Shown: piece after piece, positions 44,340 through 49,698 of the stretch
How positions within the stretch are numbered: the stretch's first letter is position 1
Layout: each line of letters begins with the position of its first letter
NCBI GenBank assembly: GCA_964410915.1
Contig: CAYPIU010000011.1
Coordinates: 1 to 49,698 of the forward strand
DNA: 49,698 nt
Direction: 5' to 3'
Origin: CAZFJG01 sp964410915
Lineage (GTDB): Bacteria; Synergistota; Synergistia; Synergistales; JAFGMB01
Program-made: the position numbers and the translations under genes
The notes under the pieces: model-generated
Database searches by the model: none
What the model was told of the DNA's origin: nothing
What the model saw: only the letters and a program-made list of their open reading frames with translations

Positions 44340-47289
44340 GATCCAGTACCTCTTCATTCTCTATTCCTGTTGCTTCATATTTTCTGCATATTCCTTTGAA
44401 CTGGCAGTATCTGCAGGTGTCAGAATTATAGTTGGGTCTGAAGGAACCTGTTTTTATATCTTCAGCCATTGCGCCAAGATCTTCTTCGGCTGACCTGACT
44501 TTTACTTCCATATCCAGCCTGCTCCTTTGGGTCATAAGCATGTAGTCTGCCGACTCCCGGCTCGCTGCTGTTGCTTTAAGCTTCCCGTCTCCATGGCAGA
44601 TGTAGCAGTAACCCGACAGCATTGAAGGAAGTTCGGTCCTGTCCGAAGTTCCTTTTTCAAGAAGCAGAGTATAAGCTGGAAGTTGAAGGGAGTCTTTAAA
44701 ATTAAAAGAATTCCCGCTTTTATAGTCACATATTATGCCTGATCCATCCTTCATTATATCCAGACGATCAAGCCTTCCTTCAAAAATAACTCCGTTTATT
44801 TCAAGAGATGGCAGGCTGTACTCGAAAAATGGTGATATTTCCTTATCCCGATATCCAGTTTTTTCCATCATGTCCTGCAGAGATCCTACAGCTTGAACCT
44901 GGGCGGCAAGCCTTGTCCTGTGTCTTTTTAATGAAGGTTCCTCAAGAAGTTCGGGATAATGATCGGATGTCACATCGGACAGAAGCCTTTCGGCAGTTTT
45001 TTTAATCGTATCTTTTTTGAGATCCGTTTCCTTCCAGGTTCTCCTCCAGAGTTCATGAAGGAGCATACCTGCAGTTAGAGGGTCAAATCCGGACGGACCT
45101 TCCTCTCCTATCCTTAGTATATACATACAGTAGTATCTGAAAGGGCACTTCTTCCATTGATCCACGGAACTTAGACTCACCGAAGGTATGCCCCCATGTT
45201 CTATCCTGTGTACTGGCAGTTTTCTCTCTTTTATGATACCAGGGTAAAGATCTTTTTCCCTTATTTCATTTTCCCCAACTCTTTTTTCATCTTCACCAGG
45301 AAGGATCTTTCCAGGTCCTCTGTGGATAAAGTAGTTTTCACTACTGCGCTGGATCCATGTTTTACCGCTATGCTCATTCTGAGCCTTACGAATGAAGGGA
45401 GAGGATGCCTGAGGTCTTCCGGATGAGTCTGTAAGAGGGTAACTTATGATCGTTAGTTTTTTCCCGCAGGCGCATATCCTGTTAAAAAGCATTTCTCTCT
45501 GTTTACGCTGTTCCGAGAGCAGTGGGAGGTGACTGCTTCCAAGGGACATTGAACTATGAAGCATATCCTTGCGTCCATCAGGCAGGAGGGGGGATTCTCT
45601 GAGATTCCCCGGCCATGTGGTTGATGAAGCGCCGCAAAAGATCCAGAGTTCTTTTTCGGCAAAAACCGGAGGTGTCCCGGTGAAAACTTCCATAGAATCA
45701 GTGCATCCGGGTCTGTGCCATATTGTTGTTTCTCTTGCCCAGTTGGAAAGGTAATTGAAAGCTTCATTTCCCTTCAGGGTCGTGTCGCCTGCCCGGCCGA
45801 TATCTTTCTGGATCTGTTCCACTGAAAGTGTTTTTTCCCTGACTTCTCTCAGGGCTGCGTTGAATTGTCTGCATTTTTCATCAAGTCTCGGATCATCTAT
45901 TATGTACTGCGAGATCTTTTTTTCCCATTTGCAGATCTCAGCCAGTTCAATGATCAATCCAAGGAGGCCGGCTGGTTCTCTTCCATCTTTAACAGCATCT
46001 GAAAAAGCGCACATTCCGGAGAAATTTTCTGCCGAAAGATCATTTTTAGAGGATAAAGTTTCGGTCCACTGCCTGCGGCCTTCAGGAAGGAATATTCCCT
46101 GGGTATCTGGAATAAAAGAAGGGCCTGCGAACCATGGTTCCCGAAGCAGTCTCAAAGTTTCCTTTCCTGGCCATCCTTCGCAGGAACATTCATGGATCCT
46201 TCGTAACATTTCCCAGAGTGGTGTCATGGCAACTTTCAGGCCATGTCTGCAGTTGTGTGGTATATGGTATCTTTCGAGCACTTCCACTGCTGTAGCAAGG
46301 TAGGGATCAGGTATGCTCATTCCCGTATTTGACCAGCCGGGGAAGGGGTTATTTTCAAACATTGAAGGGATATGCCCATTGTCAGTAGACCACATGACAA
46401 GTTCCCTTGCAATAGTCTCCATTTCTATTCTTCTGTCCCCTCCTGCAATTTCAATATAACTCATAGGTCCGTCTGCATGGGGAAATATCTCTGCATGGGG
46501 GAACTGATCCCTGACAGTGTAACTTCCCGGGGTACCATTCAGAGGGGTATATATAGCTATCTGGCAGCCTGCTGCCTCAAGGCTGTCTACAAGTTTTTTC
46601 TGGCTATGGTTAAAACTGGAAAATCCTGTAAATATAAGGTTTTTGTTAATTGCCCATGCCGGGTTTTTCCGGCAGACTGATTCGAGTATCTCTCTTGTAA
46701 GTGTCGCTATCTGTGCGCTGTCAAAAAGTCCTGATGGCCCTCCTGTTTCAAGATATGATGAATAGGAGTGGTATAGACGGCAGAGCAGTCCCTCCGGAAT
46801 ATCAGAGAAGGGGCATGATCCATCATCAGGGCAGGCATGGCATCCGAGAGAACTGGCCAGCTCATTGGGAGTTACTTCTTCTCTTAAGAGTTCCCTCAGT
46901 GTCTGTCCGAGAGTTGAAATAAAGCCCCGGGTCCTTATTCCCGGCGGAAGGTCTGAATGGTTTGAACTGTCAATTTCAGCAAGATATTCAGCAAGAATAT
47001 GCCGGACGATTATCCAATGGTCTGGAGGATCGATCTGGCGGCGCTGCAAAGTATTTTCAATGTATTTCCGGTTATCCGCCCAGATCTCGCGGTAAAGATC
47101 GCTCCATCTCCAGATATGCCAGCTGGAGGAACCGAATGAACGGTTCTTGAGCAGTATATCCCTTAGCATCTGAATGTCTGGCCGAGCTGGTACGAAAAAA
47201 TATACACCGCGCCCGTCATTTTTTGTGAAGGCTGACCGCTCAAGATCAGGGGCTATATCCGATATTCTTGTGTAGGCATGAATTTCCAT
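44329..47289 (-). CDS. addB: AddB-like helicase-nuclease subunit B
   Basis: A 986-residue partner of AddA. The C-terminal quarter is a PD-(D/E)XK nuclease with LLHELWRRTW, EGRLDRLDIM and ICDYKSGNS. An iron-sulfur cluster pattern is complete: a cysteine in WKKCPFRYYC near residue 725 and CRYCQFKGIC near residue 965, which matches the C-x2-C-x5-C of Bacillus AddB. The N-terminal region resembles an inactivated helicase and I see no Walker A motif, so this subunit probably recognises DNA and cuts rather than moves. It is shorter than Bacillus AddB (about 1166 residues). A Shine-Dalgarno AAGGAGA precedes the ATG. Confidence 0.88.
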   Translation of the reverse strand: MEIHAYTRISDIAPDLERSAFTKNDGRGVYFFVPARPDIQMLRDILLKNRSFGSSSWHIWRWSDLYREIWADNRKYIENTLQRRQIDPPDHWIIVRHILAEYLAEIDSSNHSDLPPGIRTRGFISTLGQTLRELLREEVTPNELASSLGCHACPDDGSCPFSDIPEGLLCRLYHSYSSYLETGGPSGLFDSAQIATLTREILESVCRKNPAWAINKNLIFTGFSSFNHSQKKLVDSLEAAGCQIAIYTPLNGTPGSYTVRDQFPHAEIFPHADGPMSYIEIAGGDRRIEMETIARELVMWSTDNGHIPSMFENNPFPGWSNTGMSIPDPYLATAVEVLERYHIPHNCRHGLKVAMTPLWEMLRRIHECSCEGWPGKETLRLLREPWFAGPSFIPDTQGIFLPEGRRQWTETLSSKNDLSAENFSGMCAFSDAVKDGREPAGLLGLIIELAEICKWEKKISQYIIDDPRLDEKCRQFNAALREVREKTLSVEQIQKDIGRAGDTTLKGNEAFNYLSNWARETTIWHRPGCTDSMEVFTGTPPVFAEKELWIFCGASSTTWPGNLRESPLLPDGRKDMLHSSMSLGSSHLPLLSEQRKQREMLFNRICACGKKLTIISYPLTDSSGRPQASSPFIRKAQNEHSGKTWIQRSSENYFIHRGPGKILPGEDEKRVGENEIREKDLYPGIIKERKLPVHRIEHGGIPSVSLSSVDQWKKCPFRYYCMYILRIGEEGPSGFDPLTAGMLLHELWRRTWKETDLKKDTIKKTAERLLSDVTSDHYPELLEEPSLKRHRTRLAAQVQAVGSLQDMMEKTGYRDKEISPFFEYSLPSLEINGVIFEGRLDRLDIMKDGSGIICDYKSGNSFNFKDSLQLPAYTLLLEKGTSDRTELPSMLSGYCYICHGDGKLKATAASRESADYMLMTQRSRLDMEVKVRSAEEDLGAMAEDIKTGSFRPNYNSDTCRYCQFKGICRKYEATGIENEEVLDHVD

Positions 47290-47385
47290 TTGAACATCTC
47301 CTTGTTAGATATCATTTTTATTTTAACAGCATCGGGAAAGTAGGGAGATTCCTTCTGAAAATAGGAGGATAAGTATTTCTGCCAG

Positions 47386-47414
47386 TTTACCCCTGCGTTA
47401 TAATAAAGTATAAT
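47386..47414 (+). promoter_or_regulatory. promoter of the candidate selenoprotein gene
   Basis: TTTACC (47386-47391), a 17-base spacer and a perfect TATAAT (47409-47414). A second TATAAT overlaps just upstream at 47399-47404. The predicted transcript would have a leader of about 25-30 bases before the ATG. Confidence 0.5.
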
Positions 47415-47448
47415 TTTCCTGAAAATAGCTTAAAAGGAGGAAGATCAC

Positions 47449-47829
47449 ATGAAGAAATTCTTGATCATAGCTTTGGCATTAGTTTTACTTACTCTTGCTG
47501 CCCTTCCAGTACTTGCGTCTGATCTGGATCTTCAAATAACCTCGACAGCAAAAGAAAAGATGGCAAGCGAGGGAATGGAGTGGTATGTCCAGCCTGGAAC
47601 TTACCAGGGTTACTGAGGAGAGCCTCTTTCCGCTCTAGTCTGGAGCGGTCCGCCAGAAAAGCCCGAACATTTCAATTATCTTGAAGAAGAGAATTTCCAG
47701 GTATGGGTACCTAAAGGAATGACTTTTGAAGAGGGTATCGTAAAAATAATTGGACTTCCCTACAGGGGAGACTATGTACTTAAGGTATCTACTGCTGTTA
47801 GTATGGAAGGCGAAGGATGCGGTAACTGA
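47449..47829 (+). CDS. candidate exported HesB-like selenoprotein (in-frame TGA read as selenocysteine)
   Basis: From ATG 47449 (GGAGG eight bases upstream) the frame runs 55 codons to TGA 47614-47616, then stays open 70 more codons to TGA 47827-47829, giving 126 residues with selenocysteine at position 56. The first 24 residues are a Sec signal peptide ending VLAS. The mature part follows the layout of A-type iron-sulfur carrier (HesB/IscA) relatives: ITSTAKEKM at the start, a GYUGEPLSALVW segment where these proteins carry their first conserved cysteine, and a C-terminal GEGCGN. HesB-like selenoproteins with Sec at that cysteine are a known family, but a signal peptide is unusual. A SECIS-like hairpin follows the TGA. 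A nonsense mutation is the alternative. Family assignment is moderate; read-through is supported by context. Confidence 0.72.
47614..47655 (+). promoter_or_regulatory. bacterial SECIS-like element after in-frame TGA
   Basis: Thirteen bases after TGA 47614-47616 begins a hairpin with perfect arms CCGCTC (47630-47635) and GAGCGG (47643-47648). The seven-base gap TAGTCTG can close with a T-G pair to leave loop AGTCT, with G as the second loop base. A guanine at the first or second loop position and a distance of about 20 bases between TGA and loop fit the accepted bacterial SECIS consensus. The loop resembles the AGGTCT loop of E. coli fdhF. Confidence 0.65.
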
Positions 47830-47863
47830 CCGTATTTAATATTCGCGAAAGCAGGTGGTTGGT

Positions 47864-48643
47864 TTGAAATTTATGAGATTCCTCAGAAATGACACTGTCA
47901 TCCAGGGGATAACGGATGGTATAGGTTATGTCAAGGAGATCAGGGGAGATATTGCCGGGAATTATGAGTTGACCGGCTGGCAGATCCCTCTCAAAGATGT
48001 TCAGAAGTATCTGGTACCTGTTTATCCCTCAAAAATTGTTGGGCTGGGGTTGAATTACAGGGCCCATGCCGAGGAGACGGGTGTCCAGATCCCTTCAGAG
48101 CCTTTGATGTTTCTCAAACCTCCAAGTGCTCTCGCGGCCCACGGAGAAGATATAATATATCCAGGGATAAGCTCAAGAGTTGATTACGAGGCCGAGCTCG
48201 CGATCATTATTGGCAAAAAGGCCTGTAACATCTCAGCAGAAGAGGCTGGTAACGTAATACTTGGTTATTCCTGTTTTAATGATGTAACTGCAAGGGACCT
48301 TCAAAAGAAGGATGGCCAGTGGACCAGGGCCAAATCCTTTGATACATTTGCTCCCCTGGGTCCATGGATAGAGATGGATATTGATCCTTCAAACCTTGAG
48401 ATCTCAATGCTTAAGAATGACAGGGTTGTCCAGGATTCCCTTACCAGCGACCTGATATTTAATGTCAACCATATTGTTAGCTGTGTATCCAGGGTAATGA
48501 CCCTCAATCCTGGTGATGTTATTGCTACAGGTACACCATCAGGTATTGGGCCTGTGGAGCACGGTGATATTCTGACAGTCAGGATACAGGGAATAGGTGA
48601 ACTTCAGAATCGCGTTGTCCGGCCCGGAGGAGTAATTTCCTGA
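47864..48643 (+). CDS. fumarylacetoacetate hydrolase family protein
   Basis: About 259 residues. The C-terminal domain has the family signature: KIVGLGLNYRAHAEETG, FLKPPSAL, then the metal ligands in DYEAELAIIIGK near residue 110, and CFNDVTARDLQ, KSFDTFAPLGPW and VIATGTPSGIGPV. The family cleaves C-C bonds or decarboxylates or isomerises beta-diketo acids (for example fumarylpyruvate, acylpyruvates or oxaloacetate). The most likely start is TTG 47864, five bases behind AGGTGG; ATG 47873 and GTG 47855 are alternatives. It follows the selenoprotein gene by 34 bases and may be in the same transcript, which ends at the terminator at 48677-48715. Confidence 0.92.
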   Translation: MKFMRFLRNDTVIQGITDGIGYVKEIRGDIAGNYELTGWQIPLKDVQKYLVPVYPSKIVGLGLNYRAHAEETGVQIPSEPLMFLKPPSALAAHGEDIIYPGISSRVDYEAELAIIIGKKACNISAEEAGNVILGYSCFNDVTARDLQKKDGQWTRAKSFDTFAPLGPWIEMDIDPSNLEISMLKNDRVVQDSLTSDLIFNVNHIVSCVSRVMTLNPGDVIATGTPSGIGPVEHGDILTVRIQGIGELQNRVVRPGGVIS

Positions 48644-48676
48644 TATTTTTGCAGTATTCAGGATCATTGTTATTTT

Positions 48677-48715
48677 AAAAAAGGCTTCCCATTGTTTTCG
48701 GGAAGCCCTTTTTTT
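48677..48715 (+). terminator. intrinsic terminator after the FAH-family gene
   Basis: A perfect eight-pair stem, GGCTTCCC (48683-48690) and GGGAAGCC (48700-48707), with a nine-base loop. It is followed by C and seven Ts, and A residues precede it on the other side. It ends the transcript that covers the selenoprotein and FAH-family genes. Confidence 0.92.
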
Positions 48716-48732
48716 ACCGTACTGGAAATATT

Positions 48733-48761
48733 TTGCAATTTATTCATTATTATTGTAATAT
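48733..48761 (+). promoter_or_regulatory. possible promoter of the HAD phosphatase gene
   Basis: TTGCAA (48733-48738), a 17-base spacer and TAATAT (48756-48761), each matching four of six consensus bases. Placement between the terminator and the ATG at 48798 supports a separate promoter here. Confidence 0.35.
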
Positions 48762-48797
48762 GCCCTTCAAATCTGATAGCAACATCAGGAGGACCAA

Positions 48798-49448
48798 ATG
48801 ATAAAAGCAGTTCTTTTTGATTTTGACATGACCCTTGTAGATAGCAGTTATGCAATAACAGAGGGGATGAATTTCATAGCAAGGAACGAAGGCCTCCGGG
48901 AATTGAGCAGGGAAGAGGTCATGAGCATTATAGGGCTTCCCATAGAAGAATCCTGGGCCATGGTCTGGGGGCGTTTTGACGAACGGTGGCTGGAATCTTA
49001 CAGGAGATCTTTTAAAGAGACCGAATACTCAGGTATTGATCTTTTCCCCGGGACCATTGATCTTCTGCAGAGTCTTAAACGGCTTGGGATATTATCTGCA
49101 GTTGCATCCAACAGGACAAATGTCCAGAGTGCAGTTGAAGCCATGAAACTGATGAGTTATTTTTCCTTTGCCATTGGTCTTCAGGATGTAGAAAATGCAA
49201 AGCCTGCACCGGATCTTGTCATCAAGGGTATGGAGCTTCTCGGTGTTGAACCTCGGGAAGTCCTTTACGTAGGAGATACCTGTGCTGATATGCAATGCGC
49301 TTCATCTGCCGGTGTTCGTGGAGTTGGAATGATCACAGGAAATTCCACTCATGAAAAGCTCAGGGAGGCCGGCGCATGGGTTACCCTCGAGGATATCGCC
49401 GGGATTCTTCCGCTCGTTGAGGCAGAACAGGTTATTCTGGATCACTGA
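48798..49448 (+). CDS. HAD family hydrolase (phosphoglycolate phosphatase-like)
   Basis: A 216-residue HAD-superfamily phosphatase with motif I FDFDMTLVDS (nucleophile D9 and acid/base D11), a helical cap (about 15-80), motif II in AVASNRT, motif III lysine in ENAKPAPD and motif IV YVGDTCADMQCA near residue 157. The cap type and the VGDT motif fit Gph/PpaX/beta-phosphoglucomutase-like enzymes; the sugar- or nucleotide-phosphate substrate is not determined. AGGAGG lies seven bases before the ATG. Confidence 0.92.
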   Translation: MIKAVLFDFDMTLVDSSYAITEGMNFIARNEGLRELSREEVMSIIGLPIEESWAMVWGRFDERWLESYRRSFKETEYSGIDLFPGTIDLLQSLKRLGILSAVASNRTNVQSAVEAMKLMSYFSFAIGLQDVENAKPAPDLVIKGMELLGVEPREVLYVGDTCADMQCASSAGVRGVGMITGNSTHEKLREAGAWVTLEDIAGILPLVEAEQVILDH

Positions 49449-49497
49449 GCTCGATCCTGGATCAAATTTATATCCGGTTTTGCGAGCCAACTCAGAT

Positions 49498-49578
49498 AAA
49501 ATCCAAAATCTAAAATCGCTATGTCCTGATCTTGAACTGTGGGGTTTAATCCAAAATCTAAAATCTAAAATCCAAAAT
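49498..49578. repeat. A+T-rich direct repeat in intergenic region
   Basis: The unit AATCCAAAATCTAAAAT occurs at about 49500-49516 and again at about 49548-49564, followed immediately by further TCTAAAAT and CCAAAAT fragments to 49578. The remaining intergenic sequence (49449-49662) shows no gene. The repeat is too short and irregular to be a CRISPR array. Confidence 0.65.
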
Positions 49579-49662
49579 TGTTTCTGATCTTTATTTTTTC
49601 TGGATACTCTGCTATGCCTGTACATTCCCTGATGGTAAGATTTTAACAGGGAGGTGTTACTG

Positions 49663-49698
49663 ATGAGGATCAAAGATCTGCCCAAACTTGCGGTATCA
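49663..49698 (+). CDS. start of an unidentified gene (partial)
   Basis: ATG 49663 is preceded by AGGGAGG at nine bases and opens a frame of twelve codons (MRIKDLPKLAVS) that runs off the window. The good ribosome site supports a real start. Too little is present to name the product. Confidence 0.6.
   Translation, partial: MRIKDLPKLAVS

Noticed and set aside
47449..47616. Reading the 55-codon frame as a complete small protein ending at TGA, or the locus as a pseudogene
   Set aside because: The frame continues for 70 protein-like codons, the key family residues lie after the TGA, and a SECIS-like hairpin sits at the correct place. The pseudogene reading stays possible but is less economical.

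Overview
The window looks like a chromosomal segment of a diderm, probably anaerobic bacterium of moderate G+C. The diderm reading rests on a patatin-type protein with a C-terminal part that looks like an outer-membrane beta-barrel, and on a lipoprotein-dependent importer. Many genes start with TTG or GTG, genes are tightly overlapped, and TAG, TAA and TGA are all used as stops. A Synergistota-like or other deep-branching anaerobe is my best guess, at low confidence. I see no rRNA, tRNA, CRISPR array, IS element or prophage.

Layout. 1-275: the tail of an unidentified gene, then a degenerate inverted and direct repeat. 276-3653 (-): a small secreted protein followed by larB, larE and larC for the nickel-pincer nucleotide cofactor. 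3791-7984 (+): an RNase H fused to a SWIM zinc finger, a metallo-beta-lactamase-fold protein, an MFS transporter and a bacterial eRF1-like (baeRF) protein. 8048-13657 (-): a complete five-gene oligopeptide-type ABC importer. Its binding protein is circularly permuted and its second permease carries a large extra exported segment. 13823-15710 (+): archease and the RNA ligase RtcB, convergent with a NeuD-like acyltransferase. 16585-24043 (+): a tightly coupled run of a membrane phosphoesterase, a short reductive-dehalogenase-like Fe-S protein, an Asp/Glu racemase-family protein and a YhaO/YhaN (SbcD/SbcC-like) pair.

24027-31843 (-): a signalling block with an HD-GYP response regulator, a hybrid histidine kinase with four receiver domains and a GGDEF-EAL protein, so both synthesis and breakdown of c-di-GMP are encoded together. 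32091-33257 (+): a CCA-adding enzyme family member. 33277-37389 (-): a small RemB-like protein, gyrB and the patatin protein. 37521-38417 (+): a YitT-family membrane protein. 38431-47289 (-): addB and addA (both with iron-sulfur type nuclease domains), a hotdog thioesterase, a cysteine hydrolase and an iron alcohol dehydrogenase.

47449-49698 (+): a small exported protein read through an in-frame TGA with a SECIS-like hairpin just downstream, which I interpret as a HesB-like selenoprotein. It is followed by a fumarylacetoacetase-family enzyme, a strong terminator, a HAD phosphatase, an A+T-rich repeat and the first codons of another gene.

The two strongest signals are the candidate exported selenoprotein at 47449-47829, which ordinary gene calling would split or miss, and the circularly permuted solute-binding protein at 11972-13657.
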